DNA of 64,000 nucleotides from JAOAFZ01 sp964407325 (GCA_964407325.1 CAYOVA010000002.1:62001-126000); one strand, 5' to 3'. Counted from the first letter of the stretch, positions 18,680 through 27,120 are shown. Numbers and translations: made by a program. The notes: generated from the letters alone by a model not told the origin.

Positions 18680-19501
18680 ATGCCACATCCAATTAGAGGT
18701 CTGGTTCTAATACTTATCGTTGTCTTTGCAGCGGGAACAGTTCTCGGAGCTGGAGTAATGTATATGTATTTGCAGTCTTCACAAGCTTCTTTCAACACTC
18801 AGGAAGAAAGAAAAGCGGAAATGAAAAAAAAGCTGCGTGAAACTCTTCAAAAGGACGTACCAGCAAATAATCAACCTGCCCAAAACGAAAATCCCCGCTA
18901 TGAAGAAAAAATAGTATGGGTACCCTTCAACTACTCGAAGGGCGCGAATACCTACTCTTTTGAGCGTCCATTCTACGGACCGTATTGTAACGGCTGTATT
19001 GATGGCTACAAAGGTCCTGATGCTCTTAGTGCTACTACAATTTCCGGTGGCCTGTTTTCTCAGGATGATACTAGAGGATGGCTTTTAACAAATGCGTTCT
19101 TTCCCGAAGGTACTATTCTTTCTGAAGACTGGTGGGGATACCTCAAAGGAGACTATATTGGATTATTAAACTCTATCGAGGTAAACCAAAGTGTACAACG
19201 GGTCAATGAAAGTGCTCAGGCTCAAATTACAATTACCCGGTTACCTGATATTCAAAAACAGGGTATAACCTTTCGACAATACGAAACAAATAATACCTCT
19301 TTGGAAAAATCAGGAAAGCAGCAGTTTATGGTTTTTGATTCTGTTGATCCCGAAAATCCCGGAACTTTTGTAATTAGTGTTGAGTACGTAGATGAGTTGT
19401 ATGCAGGAATGTATCAGCATATTCTTGATACATTTTCAACTTCAATTCGACAGGATGTTGGGTATGAAGAGGCAATGAAGGAAATTAAAGAAATAGAATA
19501 A
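18680..19501 (+). CDS. Membrane-anchored extracytoplasmic protein of unknown function
   Basis: 273 aa. One TM segment (about residues 7-32) after a short N-terminus places the rest outside. A charged helical linker (about 40-60) leads to a soluble domain containing WVPFNYSKGANTYSFERP, a C-x2-C pair (YCNGCIDGY) and WWGYLKGDYIGLLNS. No family recognised. It starts 3 nt after ilvD, so cotranscription is likely, but it need not relate to amino acid synthesis. Confidence 0.65.
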   Translation: MPHPIRGLVLILIVVFAAGTVLGAGVMYMYLQSSQASFNTQEERKAEMKKKLRETLQKDVPANNQPAQNENPRYEEKIVWVPFNYSKGANTYSFERPFYGPYCNGCIDGYKGPDALSATTISGGLFSQDDTRGWLLTNAFFPEGTILSEDWWGYLKGDYIGLLNSIEVNQSVQRVNESAQAQITITRLPDIQKQGITFRQYETNNTSLEKSGKQQFMVFDSVDPENPGTFVISVEYVDELYAGMYQHILDTFSTSIRQDVGYEEAMKEIKEIE

Positions 19502-19503
19502 CC

Positions 19504-19629
19504 ATGTTTGTTAAAGAAAGCTCATTCCATGTACTATACACGTACGATTTAAACGCCACCCACGAATGTTATTGCAAAGAATTTCTCTTCGAAGATCCGA
19601 ACGGATTCAAATTTGCATTCTATAAGTAA
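19504..19629 (+). CDS. Possible small protein, 41 aa
   Basis: An ORF starting 2 nt after the preceding stop: 41 codons then TAA. The peptide has alternating aromatic and charged residues (FVKESSFHVLYTYDLN, then CYCKEFLFEDPNGFKFAFYK) suggesting beta-strands and a C-x-C pair. No ribosome binding site; reinitiation after the upstream stop is possible. No homology known to me. Confidence 0.4.
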   Translation: MFVKESSFHVLYTYDLNATHECYCKEFLFEDPNGFKFAFYK

Positions 19630-19675
19630 CTAATCCTTGCTATACTACCGGTCACTAACTATAAGGAGGTGAGAC

Positions 19676-19981
19676 GTGAGCTTATACCCAAGCGAGAAGC
19701 GGGTAATACGGAGAATATACGCCTCTTTCCTTAGAGGAAGTAACGGTCCATGGAAGGTAAAGTATAAGGATGCTCCGATTCCCGCGGACATACTGCGTAT
19801 CCTGAATTCCATGATAGAACAAGGTGTATTCGTGGGAGACGCACTGTACGATAGGAGAGGAGAAAGAAGGAGAGACGTATACAAAATATACTATGCCTAT
19901 GATTACCCTTCGAATAATACAAGGGGCAAATCGGCATGGGACTATCTGATGGAAATGATCAGTAAGGCTCCATTTAACTAG
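19676..19981 (+). CDS. Hypothetical basic protein with strong ribosome binding site
   Basis: 101 aa starting at GTG. AAGGAGGT stands 5 nt before the start, one of the few strong Shine-Dalgarno sites in the window, and TATACT near 19643 can serve as -10. The protein is basic (RRIYASFLRG, RRGERRRDVYKIYY) with helical segments; a small nucleic-acid-binding role is possible but unsupported. A 12-bp hairpin (19998-20009 with 20021-20032) follows. Confidence 0.6.
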   Translation: MSLYPSEKRVIRRIYASFLRGSNGPWKVKYKDAPIPADILRILNSMIEQGVFVGDALYDRRGERRRDVYKIYYAYDYPSNNTRGKSAWDYLMEMISKAPFN

Positions 19982-19997
19982 ATCTGTTCCAGTTCGA

Positions 19998-20038
19998 GCG
20001 CTACCCTGCGTGAGAACCTTGCGGGGTAGCGCAAGGTT
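19998..20038 (+). terminator. Double-option hairpin after the 101-aa gene
   Basis: A 12-bp stem (19998-20009 with 20021-20032) is followed directly by a competing stem AACCTT (20015-20020) with AAGGTT (20033-20038). There is no T-tract. It ends the unit just before the ridA promoter. Confidence 0.45.
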
Positions 20039-20055
20039 CACTATAATACTTGCAT

Positions 20056-20427
20056 ATGAAAATAATTCACACAGACAAGGCTCCAGCAGCCGTTGGGCCG
20101 TACTCGCAGGCAATTGAGGCAAACGGATTTGTATTTTGCGCCGGGCAGATTGGATTAGATCCGGAAAGTGGAGCGCTGCGAGAAACTTTGACAGAGCAAA
20201 CCCAGCAAATTTTTGAAAATATTGATGCAGTCCTAGAAGCAGCAGGTACCGATAAAAGCAAGATTGTGAAAACAACAATTTTTGTAACCAACATGACAGA
20301 TTATCTTGAAGTGAATGAAATGTATGGAGCCTATGTGGGTGAACACAAGCCAGCTCGTTCTACAGTTGAGGTTTCTAACTTGCCAAAGGGTGCACTGATT
20401 GAGATTGAAGTAATTGCGGTAAAGTAA
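20056..20427 (+). CDS. ridA: RidA-family imine/enamine deaminase
   Basis: 123 aa. It hydrolyses the reactive enamines/imines released by threonine dehydratase, protecting IlvE and other PLP enzymes. Signatures: APAAVGPYSQAIEANGFVFCAGQIGLDP, QTQQIFENIDAVLEAAG, and the C-terminal KPARSTVEVSNLPKGALIEIEVIAV, read in short pieces along the ORF. The ATG at 20056 is preferred over the TTG at 20050; TATAAT at 20042-20047 lies 8 nt before it. It is placed between ilv and leu genes, matching its role with IlvA. Confidence 0.93.
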   Translation: MKIIHTDKAPAAVGPYSQAIEANGFVFCAGQIGLDPESGALRETLTEQTQQIFENIDAVLEAAGTDKSKIVKTTIFVTNMTDYLEVNEMYGAYVGEHKPARSTVEVSNLPKGALIEIEVIAVK

Positions 20428-20554
20428 TTGCTGCAACTTAAATGTCTGATATAATAGCTATATGGTATACGTAACCACTCTACTACTACTAGTCGCATAA
20501 GCGTGCGGGTAGTTTTGTGTGGAAAGAACCCGCTCGCAGGAGCGGTTTTTTTTT
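20428..20554 (+). promoter_or_regulatory. leu transcription attenuator
   Basis: The promoter TTGCTG (20428-20433), 16-nt spacer, TATAAT (20450-20455) begins right at the ridA stop. The leader ORF at 20462-20500 is followed by two exclusive structures. The antiterminator pairs 20501-20510 with 20528-20537 (one T-T mismatch). The terminator pairs 20530-20535 with 20540-20545 and runs into nine Ts (20546-20554). Stalling at the Leu codons would favour the antiterminator, allowing leuC-leuD transcription. Confidence 0.88.
20462..20500 (+). CDS. Leucine leader peptide
   Basis: A 12-residue ORF, MVYVTTLLLLVA then TAA, containing four consecutive CTA leucine codons (20480-20491). The ATG lies 6 nt after the -10 box, so translation would begin at the mRNA 5' end. 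It is the sensor of the attenuator preceding leuC and leuD. Confidence 0.88.
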   Translation: MVYVTTLLLLVA

Positions 20555-20599
20555 AGCTAAAATCGTTTTCTCAAGCTGGAGTTAGCAATTGGTGAACTT

Positions 20600-22021
20600 A
20601 TGAACAAACCACGAAACATTATCGATAAATTGTGGGATGCCCATGTGGTGTACCAACAGGAAGAGTACCCGGCGATTCTGTATATTGATGCGCATTTAAT
20701 CCACGAGGTTACCAGTCCGCAGGCGTTTGACGGGTTGCGGAAGCGTGGCCTGCCTGTGTTTCGCCGTGATAGAACGTGGGCGACCATGGATCATAACGTT
20801 CCAACAAAAGATCAGCACTTGCCAATAAAAGAGTTGTTATCGCGGAAGCAGGTAGAGATGCTGCGTACCAATACCGAAGAATTTGATGTGCGGTTATACG
20901 GCTTGGGCCATCCGTGGCAGGGAATTGTTCATGTAATCGGTCCCGAACTGGGGATTACCAAACCGGGAATGACGATGGTCTGTGGTGATTCTCACACCTC
21001 CACCCATGGTGCCTTTGGAGCGATGGCATTTGGCATTGGTACCAGCGAAGTTGAGATGGTATTTGCCACCCAAACCCTGTTGCAATACAAGCCGAAAACT
21101 ATGAAAATTCAGGTTGATGGACAGCTCAAAAAGGGTGTGGTGGCCAAGGATATCATTTTGTACATCATTTCCAAATTATCTGCTTCTGGCGGAACAGGTT
21201 ACTTTGTTGAGTATGCTGGCGAAGCTATTCGTTCGTTAAGCATGGAGGCCCGTATGACAATCTGCAACATGAGTATTGAGATGGGTGCTCGTGGTGGACT
21301 TATCGCTCCCGACGAAACTACCTACGCATACATGAAAGCTGATTCCGAAGGGAAGCCTCTTGAGTTTATGCCGCACGGTGAAGAATGGGAAAAAGCAGTT
21401 GCGTACTGGAAAACGCTGCCCTCCGATGAAGGTGCTTCCTACGATCGAGTGGAGATTTTCGACGCCGCCGACATCGAACCAATGATTACCTACGGTACCA
21501 ATCCCGGCATGGGAATTGGCATTACCGAACATGTGCCATCAGAAAGCGAAGTAAATGAATCCGATAAGAAGGGATTACACAAATCTCTTGAGTACATGGG
21601 ATTGCAGGAAGGTCAGCCGATGGTAGGCCAGCATGTTGACTATGTGTTCTTTGGTAGCTGTACAAATTCGCGTATTGAGGATTTCCGTGAGGCGGCTAAG
21701 ATTTTAAAAGGGCGCAAGAAAGCGGCGAATGTAGAAGCGTATCTAGTACCCGGTTCCCATCAGGTGATGGAACAGGCAAAGAAAGAAGGACTCGATGAGG
21801 TATTTGCAGAAGCTGGATTTGAATTACGAGGAGCAGGATGCTCGGCATGTTTGGGAATGAACGAAGATAAAATCCCGGCTGGCAAGTTTTGCGTATCTAC
21901 CAGTAATCGCAATTTTGAAGGGCGTCAAGGCCCAGGAGCACGTACTATGCTCGTAAGCCCATTAACAGCTGCTGCAACCGCAATTAAGGGCGTTGTAGCA
22001 GACCCCAGAGAGTTTTTATAA
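20600..22021 (+). CDS. leuC: 3-isopropylmalate dehydratase large subunit
   Basis: 473 aa, aconitase-family subunit isomerising 2- to 3-isopropylmalate with a [4Fe-4S] cluster. Cluster ligands lie in FFGSCTNSRIED and AGCSACLGMNED. Other signatures are WDAHVVY, the CGDSHTSTHGAFGAMAFGIGTSE region and STSNRNFEGRQGPGA. It is the first gene after the leu attenuator terminator (46 nt downstream); leuD follows. Confidence 0.95.
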   Translation: MNKPRNIIDKLWDAHVVYQQEEYPAILYIDAHLIHEVTSPQAFDGLRKRGLPVFRRDRTWATMDHNVPTKDQHLPIKELLSRKQVEMLRTNTEEFDVRLYGLGHPWQGIVHVIGPELGITKPGMTMVCGDSHTSTHGAFGAMAFGIGTSEVEMVFATQTLLQYKPKTMKIQVDGQLKKGVVAKDIILYIISKLSASGGTGYFVEYAGEAIRSLSMEARMTICNMSIEMGARGGLIAPDETTYAYMKADSEGKPLEFMPHGEEWEKAVAYWKTLPSDEGASYDRVEIFDAADIEPMITYGTNPGMGIGITEHVPSESEVNESDKKGLHKSLEYMGLQEGQPMVGQHVDYVFFGSCTNSRIEDFREAAKILKGRKKAANVEAYLVPGSHQVMEQAKKEGLDEVFAEAGFELRGAGCSACLGMNEDKIPAGKFCVSTSNRNFEGRQGPGARTMLVSPLTAAATAIKGVVADPREFL

Positions 22022-22044
22022 ATAGTTGTTGAGTAGCTAACACT

Positions 22045-22656
22045 ATGCAAGACAGAAAATTTACCGTAATAACCAGTACCGGAGTTCCGTTACCCGAAGA
22101 AAACGTTGATACCGATCAGATTATCCCAGCACGCTTTTTGAAAGCGACCACCCGGGAAGGATTTGGAGAAAATTTGTTCCGTGACTGGCGCTATAACGCT
22201 GATGGCAGCCCGAAAGAGGATTTTGTACTAAATAATCCGCGTTATAGCGGCTCGATATTAGTAGCCGGGAAAAACTTTGGCTGTGGCAGTAGCCGGGAAC
22301 ATGCTGCCTGGGCATTATATGACTATGGCTTTCGGGCAGTTGTATCAAGTTTTTTTGCCGATATCTTTAAAGGCAATGCGTTAAACAACTTTTTACTCCC
22401 CGTGGTGGTACCAGAAGAGTTTTTGCAGCAGGTACTGGAAGGAGTACAACGCGAACCCTCTACAGAAATCGTAATCGATTTACCATCGCAGGTGATATCG
22501 GTACCATCATTAGGGCTGCAACATGGGTTTGAGATAAATGCATACAAAAAAGCATGTTTACTGAATGGCTATGATGATATCGACTATTTATTGAGCAACA
22601 AAAGTAAGATAGAGGAGTTTGAGAAGAAGCGGGAGAATGATTGGAGTTTAGGGTGA
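22045..22656 (+). CDS. leuD: 3-isopropylmalate dehydratase small subunit
   Basis: 203 aa, partner of LeuC carrying the swivelling substrate-binding domain. Signatures: NVDTDQIIPARFLKATTREG, AGKNFGCGSSREHAAWALYDYGFRAV (in part), SFFADIFKGNALNNFLLPV, and a C-terminal helix. It starts 23 nt after leuC and forms an operon with it. leuB is not adjacent; it lies at 36135. Confidence 0.95.
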   Translation: MQDRKFTVITSTGVPLPEENVDTDQIIPARFLKATTREGFGENLFRDWRYNADGSPKEDFVLNNPRYSGSILVAGKNFGCGSSREHAAWALYDYGFRAVVSSFFADIFKGNALNNFLLPVVVPEEFLQQVLEGVQREPSTEIVIDLPSQVISVPSLGLQHGFEINAYKKACLLNGYDDIDYLLSNKSKIEEFEKKRENDWSLG

Positions 22657-22733
22657 AGCAAATGAGTGGCATATTCAAAGGTCGAAAAATAATTTCTCTT
22701 ACAAAACATTAAAAAACTATAAAGTTTAAAGTA

Positions 22734-22761
22734 TTGACAGATGTTTACTTTAGTTTATAAT
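22734..22761 (+). promoter_or_regulatory. Near-consensus promoter aimed into the DUF3800 gene
   Basis: TTGACA at 22734-22739, 16-nt spacer, TATAAT at 22756-22761: the best sigma-70-type match in the window. The predicted start (about 22769) is the first base of a hairpin, and no plus-strand gene follows, so the product would be antisense to 22811-23629. Confidence 0.7.
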
Positions 22762-22768
22762 AATTGTA

Positions 22769-22797
22769 GTGACTGTCCATCGCAAGGTGGCGCTCAC
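22769..22797 (+). ncRNA. 5' hairpin of a putative antisense/small RNA
   Basis: Starting at the predicted first base, 22769-22772 pairs with 22794-22797 and an inner CCATC/GGTGG stem is capped by a GCAA tetraloop (GNRA type). A second 10-bp inverted repeat (from 22793, with its partner ending near 22830) overlaps the 3' end of the opposing gene. Where the RNA ends is unknown. Confidence 0.4.
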
Positions 22798-22810
22798 GAA
22801 TAATTTAAAC

Positions 22811-23629
22811 CTATTTAAGGTATTCGTGAGTTCCATCTTCTACATTAAAAAACTTTTTCACTTCTTCAATAGTTAATGTATAAATTCTACCGCCATTTAA
22901 TTTTGGACGAATTTTATTCCAGGCATTTCTCAATCCTAAAGGTTTTACAGCATCAATCATGTTCCTTGCTTTAAAGAAGGATGTATACGAAATAAAATCA
23001 GTTAATTCCAATGCACCTGACAAAAATGATTTATTTGCAAAGCAAATTGCTGCACAACGATTCTTTATTGTAGTTTTAGATTTAATAGATAAAGAACACT
23101 CTGGAGATTTAGAAAACTCAAGTGCATCTATTAGATTTTTGTCTGCCGAACGCCTTGAATCTGTAACTATATCTCCTAAATAATCGTCATTCTTTAAGTA
23201 TGTTGAAAACCAATCTAGAAGAAAACAAAATGTTATCCTATAAGGGAATTCTCTCATTGATCTAGTTTTTTCGTTTTTCCTTAGTTCTGAATCGGATTTT
23301 ATTCCTAAAGCTTTTTTAAATCTATTTTTATCAACTTGGATAATTTTTATTTCAATTGGAATAATTGATATAAAATCGGCCAAATCAAATGATAACTTTT
23401 TCAGCACAGAGTCAGATAACTTACGAGAAGGATGTTCATATATATCGTAGCTATGAAATGGTTGGTCAGTTTTAATTTTGTACTTTCTTTTAATGTATCT
23501 AAAAAATCCTTCAATCGTACCAATATCTCTTTTTTGAATAATAACACCTGTTACTATAAAGGGATCAGTTTCCCCAGTCCTCAAACTATATTTACCAGAT
23601 TCATCTATATATAATGTATTTTTCCTCAT
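22811..23629 (-). CDS. DUF3800 domain protein
   Basis: 272 aa. The N-terminal YIDESGKYS motif and the spacing of later acidic residues (IVTDSRRSADKN and LTDFISYTSFFKARN) fit the DUF3800 family, often seen in mobile or defence contexts and proposed to have an RNase H-like nuclease fold. TATAAT lies 6 nt before the ATG on the minus strand, indicating a leaderless transcript. AT-rich codon use differs from leuC/leuD upstream. It is isolated and faced by a strong convergent promoter, so antisense control is possible. Confidence 0.7.
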   Translation of the reverse strand: MRKNTLYIDESGKYSLRTGETDPFIVTGVIIQKRDIGTIEGFFRYIKRKYKIKTDQPFHSYDIYEHPSRKLSDSVLKKLSFDLADFISIIPIEIKIIQVDKNRFKKALGIKSDSELRKNEKTRSMREFPYRITFCFLLDWFSTYLKNDDYLGDIVTDSRRSADKNLIDALEFSKSPECSLSIKSKTTIKNRCAAICFANKSFLSGALELTDFISYTSFFKARNMIDAVKPLGLRNAWNKIRPKLNGGRIYTLTIEEVKKFFNVEDGTHEYLK

Positions 23630-23755
23630 TTAATGATTATATGGAAAGGGTCTTTTTTTACAAGTGAGTTAATCAAGATAAATCGATCATGAATAAAACT
23701 TTTTTTACTTACTCTATTGCAATACAATTATTTGTTATAAATTATTTTTCAATCA

Positions 23756-23784
23756 TTGCACCATTTCCTCCACCATGGTATAAT
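23756..23784 (+). promoter_or_regulatory. Promoter of the polymorphic toxin gene
   Basis: TTGCAC at 23756-23761, 17-nt spacer, TATAAT at 23779-23784, then 8 nt to the ATG at 23793: predicted leaderless mRNA. Confidence 0.65.
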
Positions 23785-23792
23785 ACACCACC

Positions 23793-25877
23793 ATGGATTT
23801 TCTTAAAAAAGCTTTTCTGAAGCTCTATCCAAAGCAGCCGGAAACGAGTATCGGGCAGCTTATAGCCTTCAGTTTTTTGATGATTGCTACATTTGCCACG
23901 CTTTCTTTTTTTACTGTAGGTGCAGAGGGTATTCTCATTTGTTCTCTTTTGAGCTCGTTTATCCACGCTACTATTGCTCATGACCGTCACTTTCGTACAG
24001 GCTTTCTTCCTCCGGTTATCGCATCGTTTGTGTTGCAGTTTTTCTTTTTTATTTCTGCATCTGATGTCTACCCCTGGTACGTTTCTCTTATTTCTATTGT
24101 CCTAAACTTGATGCCAGTTGCCATTCTTGCCTGGATAGGAGCGGGAAGTGCTTCGTGGTTTATCAAGAGGAGTAAGAAAAAGGCAAAACAGAAGGAAGAA
24201 CAGGAAAAGAAACAGCGCTCGCAGTTTTCTGAAAACATCAAACGGCTGTCTGTACTAACGCTTTTTGCCTATTTGACCATGCAGGTGTTTGTACCATTCG
24301 CTGCCCGTGTTTCCGCTGCCGAAAAGCAATCGGTGGATACCTTCATCAAGAAGTACGCTCCGGAGAAAGACTATCAACCTGCTACCGAGCCCATTGTTCC
24401 ATTGCCGGAAGGGTATCAGGTTGAAACAGGAGCAAATACTGGTACCAATGGCACAGCATCTTCCGGGAAAATTCCGACCTGGCAACAGGTTCAGGCTCAG
24501 GAGGCAAAAGCAGCTAAAACTTCGCAACAAAAGAAGCAGCAACAAACAACAGAGGTATTAAAAAAGAAGAACCTCAGCTACAAAGAGCTGCAAACGCTAT
24601 CAAAACAAGGGAAAATAACCGGGGCCCAAATGATGGAGCTGGTGAACAACGGTGTTTCCAAAGGCAAGATAAGCTGGTGGGATGGGGCAAAGTTTTACGC
24701 AAGCGGCGCTGGGAGAGCGATTCAGGAAGTTGGAACACGAATTGTAAAAGCAGTAAAGCCCGTTGTGGATTGGGTGGTAAAACATCCCGTACAAAGTGTA
24801 CTTATTGCCGTTGCAGCCGTCGCGGTTGCTGCCGCTATCGTGTTTATCCCTGTTGTCGCAGCAGCCGCTGCTGTGGCGTTCGCATGGGGAGCTGTTTTTC
24901 TTTCCTATGCTGCAACAGCGGTAACTATTGTAACGGCGGTGCATCTTGGGTATAGCTACCTAACAGGCGGTACTGAGGGTCTAAAAAAAGCAGTTTTCTC
25001 GGAAGAAACCTTCTCGCTGATGGCAAAAGGTGACATCTTTGGAGCAATCGGAAGTGGAGCCGTTGATGTATATCAAGTAGTTGATTCGTTAATACCAGTA
25101 GCTGCAATTGCAAAACTACCGGGCAAACTAGCTGAACTCCCCGGCTTTATCGGAAAAGTAGGACGAGCAATTGAAACTGTCAAAGAGGTCAAGCAGATAC
25201 GCATAGTGATAACCGATTCCACCGGATTGCTAAGCGGAGGCGGACTGACAACCCTCAAACGTGCCTTTATGACAGCCATTGAAGAAGGACCCAAATCAGC
25301 AAAAGCCATGAAAATATTTGCCTTTAATTTGGTTGAAGACAAACAGGCAGTTACGTTGCTGAATAAAGCCGGAGCAGAACTGGACACTGCAAAACAACTA
25401 GGCAGCAAAAACCTTGCACCCATTGTCGAGAAGAAAGCAGATGAGGTGGTGGCGATGGCGAAGGGGAGGAGTGGTGTGAATGTGCAAACTCCAAATCAGG
25501 TTCCCAAACCTAGTGCAAAGAACTATACTCCATTTAATAGTGAATCATATAGGAAGATGCCATTGAATTGGGATAAAGTAGTCAAACAAGGAACTGGCGA
25601 AACAAGAATACAACATGTGAGGTTGCATGAGGTTAACGATTTATCAAAGCCTTTGCATGGAGTATTTAACGGTGATTCTGAGACAATTGTCAATAATGCT
25701 TGGAAAAATTCTAGCAAGGCAAAAGTCAAAATTAAATCTGGTACAACCGAGTATATAATCCCATATAAAAATGCGGGTTGGCAAGGTGGTTCACAAGGGA
25801 GTGGAAAAGCTCTAAATCATGTTATGATTGTAGTAGAAAAAAATAGTAATAATATTATAAGTGCATATCCTTATTAA
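23793..25877 (+). CDS. Polymorphic toxin: membrane N-terminus, pretoxin region, C-terminal toxin
   Basis: 694 aa. Residues 20-125 hold about three TM segments, 126-150 are strongly basic, 153-176 form a further hydrophobic, signal-peptide-like segment. The motif at 180-202 (SVD-x-FI...YQP...EP) also occurs in the CHAP protein at 26140. Residues 335-390 are a hydrophobic Ala/Val-rich stretch. The last about 137 residues (from 558) are an AT-rich segment with HVRLHEVND, LHGVFNGD, AGWQGGSQGSG and a terminal ISAYP, resembling nuclease toxin tips of the BECR type. The 84-aa ORF overlapping the stop is a fitting immunity gene. The toxin-domain assignment is inference; the architecture is typical. 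Confidence 0.7.
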   Translation: MDFLKKAFLKLYPKQPETSIGQLIAFSFLMIATFATLSFFTVGAEGILICSLLSSFIHATIAHDRHFRTGFLPPVIASFVLQFFFFISASDVYPWYVSLISIVLNLMPVAILAWIGAGSASWFIKRSKKKAKQKEEQEKKQRSQFSENIKRLSVLTLFAYLTMQVFVPFAARVSAAEKQSVDTFIKKYAPEKDYQPATEPIVPLPEGYQVETGANTGTNGTASSGKIPTWQQVQAQEAKAAKTSQQKKQQQTTEVLKKKNLSYKELQTLSKQGKITGAQMMELVNNGVSKGKISWWDGAKFYASGAGRAIQEVGTRIVKAVKPVVDWVVKHPVQSVLIAVAAVAVAAAIVFIPVVAAAAAVAFAWGAVFLSYAATAVTIVTAVHLGYSYLTGGTEGLKKAVFSEETFSLMAKGDIFGAIGSGAVDVYQVVDSLIPVAAIAKLPGKLAELPGFIGKVGRAIETVKEVKQIRIVITDSTGLLSGGGLTTLKRAFMTAIEEGPKSAKAMKIFAFNLVEDKQAVTLLNKAGAELDTAKQLGSKNLAPIVEKKADEVVAMAKGRSGVNVQTPNQVPKPSAKNYTPFNSESYRKMPLNWDKVVKQGTGETRIQHVRLHEVNDLSKPLHGVFNGDSETIVNNAWKNSSKAKVKIKSGTTEYIIPYKNAGWQGGSQGSGKALNHVMIVVEKNSNNIISAYPY

Positions 25878-26131
25878 TGAAAAAAGATACTTTTTATATT
25901 GGATTTTCAACACATCAAGGTTATCTTACTATTTTAAAAGATAAGCAGACTAAGAATTTATTTATTTATGATGATTCTGCTTTATATCAATGGGAGGATC
26001 CAGAAGTAGCATTAATGGATAAAGAGTATGAAAAAGCTACTTGGAACCAAGACTCTCCTGCTGAACCTGCAACCTGGGATGAAATCAAAGCAGCTGGATG
26101 GGATAAATACGTGATAAATAAGCCAGAGTAA
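25877..26131 (+). CDS. Putative immunity protein for the toxin
   Basis: 84 aa, acidic, starting in the TAATG overlap with the toxin stop, so translation is coupled. AT-rich base composition matches the toxin tip and not the toxin N-terminal half, as expected when tip and immunity gene are exchanged together. No family recognised; contains WEDPEVALMDKEYEK and ATWDEIKAAGWDKY. The immunity role rests on position and size. Confidence 0.6.
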   Translation: MKKDTFYIGFSTHQGYLTILKDKQTKNLFIYDDSALYQWEDPEVALMDKEYEKATWNQDSPAEPATWDEIKAAGWDKYVINKPE

Positions 26132-26139
26132 CCCTCTCT

Positions 26140-27078
26140 TCACTCCCTCACTCTCAACCAGTGGCTCGGCACCCATGCTTCATCTGATGTTCGTCCGTCT
26201 AAATCTGTCATTGTATAGTTGCCAAACAGGTTTCTATGATATTTATACCAATACTCTGTTTTATCCGAATTGGCATTTAACACCCGGACTTTAGATCCTT
26301 TTTTTTCTACAATTATGCCCACGTGGTTTCGCTCCTGGTCTGCCCACACCACGGTATCAAGCACTTCTGGTGCGGATTGGGCAGTGCCGCTTCTGTATAC
26401 CGTAAAAAGGTCGGTGTTGTAGATCCATTCCCTGGCATCGCCGTTCATTCTACCGTGCAGTGAGATGTTATTGAGGTTGTATACCATTGCTACAAACGCC
26501 GTACATTGGAGATACGTGCTGGGGAAGAGGGCTGGGTTCCATAACTTATCCCAAGTATATACTTCACGGACTTTCTGTGGTATTGCTTCAGAAAACGGAT
26601 TGCCTCGAAACTTTGAGAATAAGCCTGATTCCTGTGCCAATACTACTCCTGGCATTACAAACAACCGCGAAGCCGTTTTTACGCAAGTTTCGGCTAACTG
26701 GCAGAAAAATTTATACAGTTGGGTTGCAAAAGTCTGAAGCTGTTCAACGAGGACAGTATTCGAAAGTGCTTTGGCTGCGTAGTAAATCACTTTCTTAAAC
26801 ATAGCTACTTGTACAACAGGATGCTGGCCAGGTGGAAGGTAATAGGCGAGTGTTGGCACGAGGGTAACTTGTGCAACCTCAGGAGTAAGTGTGCCAAACC
26901 CGGTAGATACTACCGGTACACCCTTTATTTCTTCAACAACCGGTTCTGCTAGAGGCTGGTATAGTTTTGTTGGGTCGTATGTCGAAATAAACTCATCAAC
27001 GCTTACCTTTGAGGCAAATGTTGGTCGAGTAACTAGTAATGAAAAGGTTAATATGAGTAATTGTATAAGTTGTATCAT
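26140..27078 (-). CDS. Exported CHAP-type peptidoglycan amidase/peptidase
   Basis: 312 aa. An N-terminal signal sequence (residues 1-22, ending TFA-S) is followed by the motif SVD-x-FI...YQP...EP at 26-48 shared with the toxin at 23793. A hydrophobic middle region (about 85-150) leads to a C-terminal CHAP-like domain with Cys192 (QCTAFVAMVY), His252 (NHVGIIVEKK) and Asn268/Asn270 (LNANSD). Such enzymes cut cell-wall peptides and could make room for pilus or toxin export. TATAAA lies 8 nt before the ATG (leaderless). It is downstream of flp-cpaB-tadE on the same strand. Confidence 0.7.
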   Translation of the reverse strand: MIQLIQLLILTFSLLVTRPTFASKVSVDEFISTYDPTKLYQPLAEPVVEEIKGVPVVSTGFGTLTPEVAQVTLVPTLAYYLPPGQHPVVQVAMFKKVIYYAAKALSNTVLVEQLQTFATQLYKFFCQLAETCVKTASRLFVMPGVVLAQESGLFSKFRGNPFSEAIPQKVREVYTWDKLWNPALFPSTYLQCTAFVAMVYNLNNISLHGRMNGDAREWIYNTDLFTVYRSGTAQSAPEVLDTVVWADQERNHVGIIVEKKGSKVRVLNANSDKTEYWYKYHRNLFGNYTMTDLDGRTSDEAWVPSHWLRVRE

Positions 27079-27120
27079 AGGTACAATTTATACAAGAACT
27101 CAAGTATTGTCAAGAAGAAA

